Positions 1-8,569 of a stretch of 44,395 nucleotides of DNA are shown here, in pieces; within the stretch, counting starts at the first letter, position 1; every line of letters begins with the position of its first letter. Below the pieces are notes generated by a model that worked only from the letters and a program-made list of their open reading frames with translations, ran no database searches and was not told where the DNA came from. The DNA comes from Bacteroidales bacterium (lineage in GTDB: Bacteria > Bacteroidota > Bacteroidia > Bacteroidales > UBA932). A program made the position numbers and the translations under genes. Where the stretch lies: positions 1-44,395 of the forward strand of contig JAQYTJ010000004.1 in NCBI GenBank assembly GCA_028724885.1, read 5' to 3'.

Positions 1-55
1 CTACTTTTATTTGATTGATTGTCAATTTATTAAATAACTCTTAAGGAGCGACTAA

Positions 56-535
56 TTATGGCTTTTCATGTGCGTTTATGTAGCTGTTGGTATATTCAAT
101 CAACGCAATGAATTTTTTGGAGAAAGGCTGTTTTGTGCCGGCATTGATGAAAACGGACTTGCTCTTTCCGTTTTGCGTCAAGGTGACCATGTACAAAACA
201 GAATTACCTGAATTTTTCTCCTCGTTGAAGCCATAAGCATCTTCCATCTTATCGATTTTGCTGTCGCGGATTAACTTCCGGAATGTCTCAAATTCCGATT
301 TTGTCGCAGTGCCTTCCTTCTCAACCGGATTGTGTTTTCCCTCAAAGCGGTCAAAAAAGTAATTTTCTTGCGTGATTACATAGCTCAAATCGGAGTTCAG
401 CTGAAATTCCACTTTGAAATTGCACACGCTTTCCATGCTGTATTTATAAGTGAAATCCTTTGATACCGTACTTACGTTGCAACCGCAAACCAGCAGGGCG
501 AGTAAACAGAAGGTAAATGGTATATGTTTTCCCAT
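56..535 (-). CDS. Small secreted lipoprotein of unknown function, downstream of SusD
   Basis: About 159 residues. I start it at the ATG at 535 because the next residues form a compact lipoprotein signal (MGKHIPFTFCLLALLVCGCN) with a lipobox LVCGC. A longer frame from 604 would overlap the end of the SusD gene and add a non-signal leader. The mature part is polar, with alternating beta-like stretches and no motif I recognise; it may resemble small Bacteroidota lipoproteins of the DUF6438 kind, but that is a guess. It lies 59 bases after the SusD stop on the same strand, the slot where SusC/SusD operons often encode an accessory surface glycan-binding lipoprotein, although it is short for that role. 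Bases 1-55 beyond its stop are AT-rich and hold no gene I can support. Confidence 0.7.
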   Translation of the reverse strand: MGKHIPFTFCLLALLVCGCNVSTVSKDFTYKYSMESVCNFKVEFQLNSDLSYVITQENYFFDRFEGKHNPVEKEGTATKSEFETFRKLIRDSKIDKMEDAYGFNEEKNSGNSVLYMVTLTQNGKSKSVFINAGTKQPFSKKFIALIEYTNSYINAHEKP

Positions 536-594
536 GATTTTAAAACCATGGAAAGGGAGGATTCCCTCCCTCTCCATGGAAACGATACGATGCA

Positions 595-2352
595 TTATCT
601 CCAAGGAGCTGGTTGTTCCAAGTAAGGTTTCCCGTTCTCGTCATTTCCCATCGTTTGTATCTGAGTCTGAGGAATTGGGAACATCGTCTTGCTAGCATCT
701 AGTGAAACAGCCGCACTGAATTTGGCGAACAGATAGCCTTTCTCGAAATCAATATACTCTTTGATTTGCTGTGCCATGTATTCGCCGCCCCATCGCGCCA
801 AGTCGAACCAGCGTTGTCCTTCCATTGCCAATTCCAGCTTGCGTTCCATCCGGACTGCTTTAATGCACACCTCTTTGTCTGTGAATGCAGGGTGCGTGGA
901 CGGATACTCTTTGACTAGGTAATTTGCAGCGGGAGTGCCATCCGGCATCCGGATTATGTTTGTCGGCAGTGCTGCGCGTCTGCGGATTTGATTGACCATT
1001 TCCATGGCTTCCGAGGTTTTTCCGTCGTTAGCCAAACATTCCGCATAAAGCAGTATCATATCCCTTAAACTCAGATATTGCAGGTTCATTGCAGATCCTG
1101 GTGCCCAGCCGGCGCTCAAGCCTCCGCCGGCTAAGCCGGCATCTAATTCTTTTTGGGAATAAACGTGTTTCTTCGGCATGAAGAATCCTCCGTTTCCCAT
1201 GTCTCTTACCCAATTGTTTTTCGGAAGTCCCCAATCTTTATAGGGAATGCCGAAACGCCCGATGGCAAAATCGAGACGCGGATCGACGAGAGCATCTGTA
1301 TTGATTGAGAGCGGAGCCTCCTTCTCTATAGACGGATTTTTGACTGATACATACGGTGCGTTCCTGTAGGAATTATCCAAGAAAGGTAATCCGTCCGCAT
1401 TCACTTTAAATGAATTTGCCAATTCATAGGAAGGTTGATAAAAACCGCAACATCCACCGGGAGAGCCTGCGCCGCCATGTGGGTAGCACAACGACATTCC
1501 GCTGTTGGCATTGTTCAAGTCATTGGAAAACTGAACAGCGAAAATGGATTCTTTGCCGTTTTCGCGATAACTGTCGAAATTAGCGTTCAAATCATCTTCC
1601 AATCCGTATTTCAAAGCATTTGAAGTCTGTCCATTATCGATGACATCTTTCAAGATAGGTTCTGCTGAAGCCATGTCGCCTTTCTGCATCAGAATTTTCG
1701 CTTTCAAGGCTTTGGCTGCCCATGAATTCGCTCTTCCCACCAAGTCCTGTTTTTCCGGCAGATTGGCAATGGCAACATCTATGTCGTCCAGTATTTTCGG
1801 ATATATGTCAATGTCGTTATGTATTTTGGGGTTATCTTCCAAAATGGTGTCGTCCACCCATGGAATGTAAGGTCCGAACACCTTTATACCTTCAAAATAA
1901 TACAGTGCCCGGAGAAAATACAACTCTCCCTTTCTAGTTTTTATGAATGTTTCTGGCAGCTGGTCGTTCACTTTCGCCATGGTCTGCAAGGTGATGTTTA
2001 CCCGCTTTGCGCCCTTATAGATCCAGATCCACTTTTGATTTAGATAGTTGTTGTTAGATTGGACGCTATACTTTTCCATGTCGTTCAAAACGGATTGGTC
2101 GTTGGCATCGGAACCTTTGTTGGCATCACCTCCGTACATTCCTCCGAATGTCCAGTTGAAAGGACTAGCCCCCCAACCGTCTTCGGTGAGGTTCGCATAA
2201 GCGTTCGTCGTCAGCAGGTCAATCCCCGTCTCGTTCATCAATGCTGCTTGATCTATGCTTCCTTGCGGTGCTTTGTATAAAAAATCTTCTCCACAAGAAC
2301 TAGCCGAAAGAGCGGCTGCTCCAAGCAGTAGTAATATGATAGTATTTTTCAT
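595..2352 (-). CDS. SusD/RagB family nutrient-binding outer-membrane lipoprotein
   Basis: 585 residues. The N-terminus is a signal with lipobox (LSASSCGEDFL), giving a surface lipoprotein. The body has the family layout: an N-terminal TPR-like helical part including KGELYFLRALYYFEGIKVFG around residues 140-160, and the C-terminal motifs LSLRDMILLYAECLANDG and MVNQIRRRAAL typical of RagB/SusD. The protein ends RWFDLARWG...ETMFPIPQTQ-like, with the usual final FPIPQ element. SusD proteins cap the SusC barrel and bind the incoming oligosaccharide or peptide; the substrate cannot be read from sequence. It starts 20 bases after the SusC stop, so the two are co-transcribed. No glycoside hydrolase follows within the window, so the locus continues to the left or is a minimal uptake pair. 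Confidence 0.95.
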   Translation of the reverse strand: MKNTIILLLLGAAALSASSCGEDFLYKAPQGSIDQAALMNETGIDLLTTNAYANLTEDGWGASPFNWTFGGMYGGDANKGSDANDQSVLNDMEKYSVQSNNNYLNQKWIWIYKGAKRVNITLQTMAKVNDQLPETFIKTRKGELYFLRALYYFEGIKVFGPYIPWVDDTILEDNPKIHNDIDIYPKILDDIDVAIANLPEKQDLVGRANSWAAKALKAKILMQKGDMASAEPILKDVIDNGQTSNALKYGLEDDLNANFDSYRENGKESIFAVQFSNDLNNANSGMSLCYPHGGAGSPGGCCGFYQPSYELANSFKVNADGLPFLDNSYRNAPYVSVKNPSIEKEAPLSINTDALVDPRLDFAIGRFGIPYKDWGLPKNNWVRDMGNGGFFMPKKHVYSQKELDAGLAGGGLSAGWAPGSAMNLQYLSLRDMILLYAECLANDGKTSEAMEMVNQIRRRAALPTNIIRMPDGTPAANYLVKEYPSTHPAFTDKEVCIKAVRMERKLELAMEGQRWFDLARWGGEYMAQQIKEYIDFEKGYLFAKFSAAVSLDASKTMFPIPQTQIQTMGNDENGKPYLEQPAPWR

Positions 2353-2372
2353 TGTACAGCTATTTAAATGAT

Positions 2373-5300
2373 TTAAAATGTGAAGTTTACGCCAAAGAGC
2401 AAACGCATGGTCGTAGGCCAGCCACCCCCGTCGATTCCTCGGCTGAGGTCTGCACGGTTGCCTGTGCCTGTTTCTTTGTTGGTGATTTCAGGATCCAATC
2501 CCTTATATTTTGTAAAAGTCAAAATGTTCTCAGCCTGCAGATAGATGCGCAAGTTGGAAATGGTCGCCTTTTGCAGCCAGGATTCTGGGAAGGTATACCC
2601 GATAACAAGATTCTTCAGCCTTAAAAATGAACCATCTTCGATGTAGTAGGAATTGAGCACTTTTCCAGTCCATCCGTCCTGTGCATCCAGTATTGGCAAT
2701 TTGGCTTTTGAATTGTCGGCCCCCGGTTTCCAGGAGATATCACGCATCCGCGTGGACCGGTTTCCTCCAAACAGTGGAAAGTCCGTGAAGTATTTGGTAT
2801 TGTTGAGAATGTCGTTCCCGATGGTAGAATACCAGAACATGGTCATATCCCAATTTTTATACTTGAAGGATGCATTCAAACCGGCTATCAGATCGGGATG
2901 CGGACTGCCGATTACCGTACGGTCGTTCATGTCTATCTTCCCGTCAGGCTCTCCGTTCTCCCCTCCGCCCAGGTCGGCGTACTTATACTTCCCGACGTAT
3001 TCTTTAGGCCCTGGTTTGTCAGGATCCATCAAGTCTTTTTTGGTCGTGTTGTATGGGACAGGAGAATTCATTACATCTTCTTCATTCTCATAAAAGCCGA
3101 TGATCTTGAAACCGTAGAATTCCGATATGGAATGTCCTTTGATGGTGCGTGTCTCTCCAACGTCAAACCGGTCTCCATACCCCCACAAAGCAAAGTCATC
3201 CGAGTTTGCCAATCGCAGAACCGTATTTTTATACGTGGATAAATTGAGCCCGATATCCCAGGAAAAATCGCCATGATTGTCCCTGTAGTTGAACGTGAAA
3301 TCGGCACCGACGTTTTTCATGTCACCATAGTTGATGTATGGTTTTCCGATTTCGTCATTTGCCAATGCGGAATAGGCGGCTTCTATCAACATGTCGGAGG
3401 TCTTCTTGTGATAAAAATCCAATATTGCGGAAAATTTGCCGTTAAAGAATGTCGCATCGATTCCGATGTTGGCCATCTTGGTAGATTCCCATTTAGTGTC
3501 TTCGTTGCCGAAACGTCCCAGCCTGTAACCCAGAGTCGTTCCAGAGTTAGCTCCCCCGAGATCATAATTCGTAGATCTGGGATAGGTCGTGAATTCCATA
3601 GCATAATTGGTGGTCCTGACCATTTCGGAGTTTCCTGTGATTCCATATCCTGCCCGAATTTTCAGGTCGTCCAGCCAGCTTTTCGTGCCCTTCATGAAAT
3701 CCTCTTCCGATATACGCCATCCCAAAGATGCAGAAGGGAAAACCCCGTATCTGTTTTTCTTGGCGAATCGCGAAACTCCGTCTCGGCGAATGATTCCGGT
3801 AATCAAGTACTTATTATTGTATGAATAATCAGCACGTGCGAATATACCAAAGAGCGCAAATTCTCCATTGTACGACGAATCATTCTCTCGGAGGTCGTTT
3901 CTTTCTCCCATCCCCAATGTCCAAGTGTTGACGTTATCTTCATAGAGGTATCCATATCGTCTCCCGCTCATACTGTGTCCGAGACCGTCACGAATGGCTT
4001 CCGACCCTAAAACCACATTCAAGGAATGGATGTCGCGAAAAACTTTATTGTAGGTCAATGTATTGGTCCATACCCATCTGAAATTGAAACCGGAACCTTC
4101 TTCCAAGTTGTTTGTTCCGGGACTTTCAGAAAATTCCGGATTCTTTTTGCTCATCCGGTAATAATAATTATTCGTGTAATCCACTCCGAAACTTGTCCGG
4201 AACGTCAGTTCTTTCATTAGATCCGCTTCTCCCCAAACATTTCCAAAAACTCGAGAATTGCTATAATAATTGTCTTTATTGCGATAAACCATTGCGACAA
4301 CATTCTCGAAGTTGCCTGTACCGGTAATTTTCGAACCGGCCCAATTCCCGAATTCATCTTTTACCGGAACCCACGGAGAGGCGCGATAGGTCCAGGAATA
4401 AGGATTTGCTTCGTTATAGTTTGTATTCAAGCCATCGTCTTTTGTCCATGTATATTGCAGATTCTCTCCGAAGCGCAACCAAGGACGCACATCGAACGAT
4501 GTATTCAGACGTGTCTGGTATCTTTTATAGTAAGAGTACTTGACCGTTCCCTGCTGGTTGAAATAATTCAAGCCTACCAGATACCTGCCTTTGTCATTTC
4601 CACCCGAAAATGTCAATTGATGGTTCTGAATAGGTGCGACTCGGTCCAGTTCTTTCCACCAGTCGGTGTCGGAGAAAGGCACCATCTGATTGTCGGGGAA
4701 TGAATAGTTCTTGATGTCCTGATTTTCTCCCTTGGCTCCGGTTACCGTCAGATAATTCGGAATATGGGGTTCCAAATATTGCCCGAACTGCGGATGATAA
4801 GGAATGGCCTCGTCTTCAGGGACCCCACGTATCAACATGGCGTTGCGCTGTGATTCCCACTCCAGTGCCAATCGGTCCGCCGAATTCAGCATATCATACC
4901 GCTTGGTGGTTTTCTGAATGCCATAATAGGCATCATAAGTTAATTTTGGCCGTCCCGAACCGATGCCTTTTTTGGTGGTGATTAGGATGACGCCATTGGC
5001 AGCTTGTGCCCCATAAATTGCAGCTGAGGAAGCATCTTTCAGCACTTGCATGCTTTCGATGTCATTTGGGTTCAAGCTGCTTAAATTCTGGTTACGTGTT
5101 GACACTCCGTCAATCACATACAGGGGACCATTGTCGTTTACCGTATTAATGCCCCGGATGCGTACCATCGTCGCAGAACCAGGAGAACCTGTTTGTCCTA
5201 CATACACGCCAGCGGCTTTTCCCTGCAGCTGTTGCGTCGCAGAAGATCCGCTGCTTGACAAAAGGTCTTTGGCTCTCACTACGCTCACCGATCCGGTGAT

Positions 5301-5669
5301 GTCTTTCTTGGCTTGTGTCCCATACCCAACGACAACCAGTTCTTTTAAACTATTTGCGTCTTCTTTCAGCACGATTAAAAATTCGTTTTTGTCTTTTGTG
5401 TCAATTATCTGTTCCACATAACCGAGATAAGAAACTCTCAAGGAAGCACCAGGGGTGATTTTCAAAGAGAAGTTGCCGTTTTCATCGGAGGTCGTACCGT
5501 TCAGTGTTCCGTCCTCCAAGATGCCTGCAGCGATTAAGGCTAAGCCGTTTTCGCCCGTTACTCTGCCGGTAACTGTTTTCTTTTCCTGCGAAAAAACGTT
5601 TCCTGCAGAAATCGTGAAAAGACAGCATAGGAGCAGCAAAAATGAAATCTTTAATGTAAATGGTTTCAT
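2373..5669 (-). CDS. SusC/RagA family TonB-linked outer-membrane transporter
   Basis: About 1098 residues from the ATG at 5669 (MKPFTLKISFLLLLCC signal). The frame stays open upstream to 5816 but that extension lacks signal-peptide character. After the signal comes a carboxypeptidase-regulatory-like beta domain (TVTGRVTGENGLALIAAGI, NGTTSDENGNFSL), then a TonB-box-like stretch ELVVVGYGTQ, the plug (SVSVVRAKDLL, LYVIDGVSTRNQNL, ILITTKKG) and a large beta-barrel ending in FGVNFTF with the terminal aromatic used for BAM assembly. There is no STN domain, unlike the second SusC in this window, so direct anti-sigma signalling is not expected. Its partner SusD follows 20 bases downstream. Substrate unknown. 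Confidence 0.95.
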   Translation of the reverse strand: MKPFTLKISFLLLLCCLFTISAGNVFSQEKKTVTGRVTGENGLALIAAGILEDGTLNGTTSDENGNFSLKITPGASLRVSYLGYVEQIIDTKDKNEFLIVLKEDANSLKELVVVGYGTQAKKDITGSVSVVRAKDLLSSSGSSATQQLQGKAAGVYVGQTGSPGSATMVRIRGINTVNDNGPLYVIDGVSTRNQNLSSLNPNDIESMQVLKDASSAAIYGAQAANGVILITTKKGIGSGRPKLTYDAYYGIQKTTKRYDMLNSADRLALEWESQRNAMLIRGVPEDEAIPYHPQFGQYLEPHIPNYLTVTGAKGENQDIKNYSFPDNQMVPFSDTDWWKELDRVAPIQNHQLTFSGGNDKGRYLVGLNYFNQQGTVKYSYYKRYQTRLNTSFDVRPWLRFGENLQYTWTKDDGLNTNYNEANPYSWTYRASPWVPVKDEFGNWAGSKITGTGNFENVVAMVYRNKDNYYSNSRVFGNVWGEADLMKELTFRTSFGVDYTNNYYYRMSKKNPEFSESPGTNNLEEGSGFNFRWVWTNTLTYNKVFRDIHSLNVVLGSEAIRDGLGHSMSGRRYGYLYEDNVNTWTLGMGERNDLRENDSSYNGEFALFGIFARADYSYNNKYLITGIIRRDGVSRFAKKNRYGVFPSASLGWRISEEDFMKGTKSWLDDLKIRAGYGITGNSEMVRTTNYAMEFTTYPRSTNYDLGGANSGTTLGYRLGRFGNEDTKWESTKMANIGIDATFFNGKFSAILDFYHKKTSDMLIEAAYSALANDEIGKPYINYGDMKNVGADFTFNYRDNHGDFSWDIGLNLSTYKNTVLRLANSDDFALWGYGDRFDVGETRTIKGHSISEFYGFKIIGFYENEEDVMNSPVPYNTTKKDLMDPDKPGPKEYVGKYKYADLGGGENGEPDGKIDMNDRTVIGSPHPDLIAGLNASFKYKNWDMTMFWYSTIGNDILNNTKYFTDFPLFGGNRSTRMRDISWKPGADNSKAKLPILDAQDGWTGKVLNSYYIEDGSFLRLKNLVIGYTFPESWLQKATISNLRIYLQAENILTFTKYKGLDPEITNKETGTGNRADLSRGIDGGGWPTTMRLLFGVNFTF

Positions 5670-5687
5670 AACATATTGAATTAAATT

Positions 5688-5721
5688 ATCGGATCGGATC
5701 GGCTGTGCAGACCGATCTGAT
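5688..5721 (-). promoter_or_regulatory. Hairpin in the SusC leader
   Basis: The direct GATCGG repeats at 5688-5702 can pair with CCGATCTGAT at 5712-5721 across a 9-base loop, leaving the SusC ATG about 18 bases further downstream on the minus strand. The proposed promoter near 5907 would give a leader of more than 200 nt, so a structured leader influencing translation is possible. The pairing is seen in the sequence; the regulatory role is inference. Confidence 0.3.
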
Positions 5722-5906
5722 TTTCCCAATTTCTCTAACAGTGGTGCCATGCAGGCGCGAAGCAAGTGTAAAAAACAAATGATTAGTTTCGTGTTCACCA
5801 AGTCGGTTGTCGGCATTGTGTTGGATCTTCCTTGTGGCCATCTAACTCAAAAGTCTCAAACAACATGGTTTTTTGTTGACAATAATTATGTGGTCGCTTG
5901 TCACCG

Positions 5907-5914
5907 CAAATATA
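5907..5914 (-). promoter_or_regulatory. Candidate Bacteroides-type -7 box for the SusC/SusD operon
   Basis: On the minus strand this reads TATATTTG, an exact match to TAnnTTTG. I see no good TTTG -33 element at the usual spacing. It lies about 240 bases before the SusC start, so the transcript would carry a long leader. The interval 5670-6062 otherwise holds no gene I can support. Confidence 0.4.
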
Positions 5915-5959
5915 ATGAAAAAAATTAATGTAGCATTTTCCCTAATTTTTTTCCACGGA

Positions 5960-6047
5960 CGGACTCTGGGGCGTGAGCAAGGAGCATATGCAACTTGCTG
6001 ATTCTCTTGTCATTCCAGGCGAGTATTGCTCACACTAGATGAGTCCG
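5960..6047. repeat. Nested inverted repeat between the TolC-like gene and the SusC promoter
   Basis: CGGACTC (5960-5966) pairs perfectly with GAGTCCG (6041-6047). Inside it, GTGAGCAA (5973-5980) pairs perfectly with TTGCTCAC (6026-6033). The unpaired joints are 6 and 7 bases long, giving a two-step stem around a 45-base loop. No U-run follows on either strand, so it is not a standard intrinsic terminator. It could be a structured 3' UTR of the export operon, a small RNA, or the ends of a small lost element. Confidence 0.45.
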
Positions 6048-6062
6048 GTATCGATTCGCAGC

Positions 6063-7412
6063 CTACAGCGTTAGCTCGTGGCCGCGGTAGAAGTCCAGAA
6101 GGCTGGCGGAGTAGAGGTACTCGTAGCGGGCGCGTGCCAAGGTGGATTCTGCGGACAGGTAGCTGTCCCGTGACTCGTTGAATTCAGTGATGTTAGCCTT
6201 GCCGTTTTCGTATTTAGCAAGCATCAGGTCATATGACTTCTTGGCGCTGGACAGGGCATCGCTGCCGGAACGGTATTTTTCTTGAGCTGCCACGGCATTG
6301 TAATATGCCTGCTGTATCTCTTTGTAAAGAGATTTTTTCGCGCTTTCTAGCTGCAACTCCTGATTGATTTTCGATAGCTGGGCGCTACGAACCTGGTTCC
6401 GGTTTTGGAATTTATTGAATATTGGGACGGAGAGGCTCAGCCCTACGTACTGACTGAAATTATGCTTCATCTGATCTGCGAATGAATCATTGTGTGTGCC
6501 ACTCAGAGTATAGTAGTTTGTGCCTATTCCTCCACTCAGGGAAATTGTAGGCATGTATCCGCTCTTTGCGTTTTTGATGGTCCAATCGTAAGCCTTCAAC
6601 CGGAACTCCTCGGCCCTGATCACAGGCTTGGCCGTAATTGCGTCTGCATAAATGTCGTCCGGACTCGGCAAAAGGAGATTTTCGATGTCCTGGGATGGCC
6701 TTACGACAGTGAATCCTTCTGGATTGTGCAGTTCCAGCAGCTGGCTGAGATCCAGTAGGGCGATGTTCAGGTCATTCCTTGCCTGGGTGGCATTTAGTCG
6801 GCTCTGACCCAAGGCGGCCTTCTGCTGTGCTACTTCCGAAGCGCTAGCCTTGCCATTCAACTCCATTTCAGAGAGCCTGTCCACCTGCAGGGAGTCAATG
6901 AAAACCTGATTCAAAGCCACGTCCAGCAATTCCATGTCGTAGAGAATCTGAACGTATGCCTGTGCGACTTGCACCCTGATGTCATCCTTGGCCTTCTCTA
7001 AATCTTCGGTCGCCGCCTGCAGATTCAGCTCGCTTTCCTTGATGGAATTGCGGATTTTGAGGCCTTGGAACACTGGAACGGAAGAACCCAGGCTGAACCC
7101 CATGGAAGATGTGTTGTTATTTGAATATGTGTTCGAGGAAGTCAGGCCTCGCCCGAATGAAAAATTCTCGTTGACGGAGCCGTTCAGATCAGGCAGCCGG
7201 CTGTTCTTGGCCGTATTTAGAGCTATTTCCTGATTCTTCCTGTGCAGGTCCTGCTGCTTTATGGTTATGTTGTGGTCTATGGCGTAGCTGATGCAGTCTG
7301 CCAGCGACCATGGGCCGGAATGAACCGCTTCCTGCGCAGATGCGATGTACGGCGTGGCGCAGAAGGATGCCAGAGCGAATGAATATATTATATTACTAAA
7401 TTTCATATTCAT
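6063..7412 (-). CDS. TolC family outer-membrane efflux channel
   Basis: 449 residues, the usual size for an OEP/TolC protein. A signal peptide ends near IASAQEA, followed by WSLADCISYAIDHN, the classic first helix of the family. There are two internally related halves rich in long helices (ELNLQAATEDLEKAKDDIRVQVAQAYVQILY and a second copy around QLESAKKSLYKEIQQAYYNAVAAQEKY) and short beta segments for the trimeric barrel. Its ATG overlaps the stop of the adaptor gene as TAATG, so the two are translationally coupled; a second ATG two codons in could also serve. It supplies the outer-membrane exit of the export system encoded at 6.1-11.8 kb. Confidence 0.92.
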   Translation of the reverse strand: MNMKFSNIIYSFALASFCATPYIASAQEAVHSGPWSLADCISYAIDHNITIKQQDLHRKNQEIALNTAKNSRLPDLNGSVNENFSFGRGLTSSNTYSNNNTSSMGFSLGSSVPVFQGLKIRNSIKESELNLQAATEDLEKAKDDIRVQVAQAYVQILYDMELLDVALNQVFIDSLQVDRLSEMELNGKASASEVAQQKAALGQSRLNATQARNDLNIALLDLSQLLELHNPEGFTVVRPSQDIENLLLPSPDDIYADAITAKPVIRAEEFRLKAYDWTIKNAKSGYMPTISLSGGIGTNYYTLSGTHNDSFADQMKHNFSQYVGLSLSVPIFNKFQNRNQVRSAQLSKINQELQLESAKKSLYKEIQQAYYNAVAAQEKYRSGSDALSSAKKSYDLMLAKYENGKANITEFNESRDSYLSAESTLARARYEYLYSASLLDFYRGHELTL

Positions 7413-8515
7413 TATTTTTTAGTTTCGATGATTTTGTTCCCGCGAACCTTGTCTCCATTCTTCAGTCCCTTCTTTATCTCGACATCAACGCCGTCGCTCA
7501 GCCCGATGGTTACTGGAGTGCGTTTGTATGTGCTGTCTTTGCCCATCAGGTAGACGAAAGTAGAATCTCCGGAGAATTCCAGGGCTTTCTCAGGAATTGT
7601 CACTACGCTGTCGGCGTGATCCAAGATTACCTTTGCGTTTGCGCTGTAGCCGGAACGAATCATGGATCCCTCCTGTGGTTTCACGGCGGCCTTTATTTCA
7701 AATTCTTTTGTCCCGTTGTTGTCTGTAGCCTTAGGGGAGATGTATTCAAGAGTGGCTTCGAATGTCTGATCTTGCAAGGCCCCAATCGTGATTTCCACGT
7801 TAGTGCCTTCTTGAATTTTTCCGACCTCGGTCTCATCGATTCTGCCATCAAATATGAGATCTTTCATGTCGGCCACGGTGGCTATCGTGGTGCCATCGTT
7901 GAAAGTGTTCGCTTGGATGACGGAGTTTCCGACCTTCACGGGGACATCAAGTATCAGTCCGGTGATGGTGGAGCGGATGAGCGTCGAGGAAGAGCTTGCA
8001 TTCTGCTTCGAGACGCCGGTTCTGACGACTTCCAAGGCATCCACGGCGGCATCGTATTCCTCTTTAGCCTGCTCATAAGCCTGAGCAATTTTGTCATATT
8101 CGTCTGCGCTGACCAGTTTCTTGTCGTATAGGGCTTTCTCCCTCTCGAAATCGGTCTTGGCTTGCTTACGGTTGATTTCCGCAAGACGCACCCTGCTCTG
8201 CGCAGAACTCAGCGAGCTCATCTCAGGTATGACGTTAACCTTTGCAATTATCTCCCCTGCGGTGACATTCTGACCCGGTTCCTTATAAAGCTCGGCGATG
8301 ATTCCGCTTATCTGCGGCTTGATGTTCACTTCATTGCGAGGTTCAATGGATCCGTTGATGAGCGTAGTCCTCTCAAGGGATTTCCTCGTAGCAGTGAGTT
8401 TTTCGTACTTCTCTTCTTTTGGCTTGGATCTTTGGTACAGGTAGACGAAAGTTCCAAGGAACAGCAACGCTACGAGCGCTGCGATGATGATTCTGAAATA
8501 CTTTTTCATATTCAT
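7412..8515 (-). CDS. HlyD/MacA-like periplasmic adaptor (membrane fusion protein)
   Basis: 367 residues. One N-terminal membrane anchor (IIIAALVALLFLGTFVYLY) is followed by a lipoyl-like half motif EVNIKPQISGIIAELYKEPGQNV, a helical hairpin of roughly residues 95-165, the second lipoyl half SSTLIRSTITGLILDVPVKVG, then beta-barrel and membrane-proximal domains. This is the order found in MacA and HlyD adaptors, which bridge an inner-membrane ABC transporter to TolC. It sits between the permease genes and the TolC-like gene with a 54-base gap upstream and a one-base overlap downstream. The cargo is unknown; relatives export antibiotics, lipids or small peptides. Confidence 0.92.
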   Translation of the reverse strand: MNMKKYFRIIIAALVALLFLGTFVYLYQRSKPKEEKYEKLTATRKSLERTTLINGSIEPRNEVNIKPQISGIIAELYKEPGQNVTAGEIIAKVNVIPEMSSLSSAQSRVRLAEINRKQAKTDFEREKALYDKKLVSADEYDKIAQAYEQAKEEYDAAVDALEVVRTGVSKQNASSSSTLIRSTITGLILDVPVKVGNSVIQANTFNDGTTIATVADMKDLIFDGRIDETEVGKIQEGTNVEITIGALQDQTFEATLEYISPKATDNNGTKEFEIKAAVKPQEGSMIRSGYSANAKVILDHADSVVTIPEKALEFSGDSTFVYLMGKDSTYKRTPVTIGLSDGVDVEIKKGLKNGDKVRGNKIIETKK

Positions 8516-8569
8516 TAATATTTTATATTCATATAAGTCCCTGCCTTTCGTCAGGATGGCAGTCCCTGG

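Noticed and set aside
1028..1234. Open frames opposite or inside susD and susC
   Set aside because: They are shadows of strongly supported genes in other frames and lack start context, signals or family features.
6030..6060. ACTAGATGAGTCCGG resembling the hammerhead ribozyme core CUGAUGAG-stem
   Set aside because: The CUGANGA core is broken (TAGATGAG), and there is no GAAA after a closing stem nor a cleavage-site stem; only the inverted repeat is kept.
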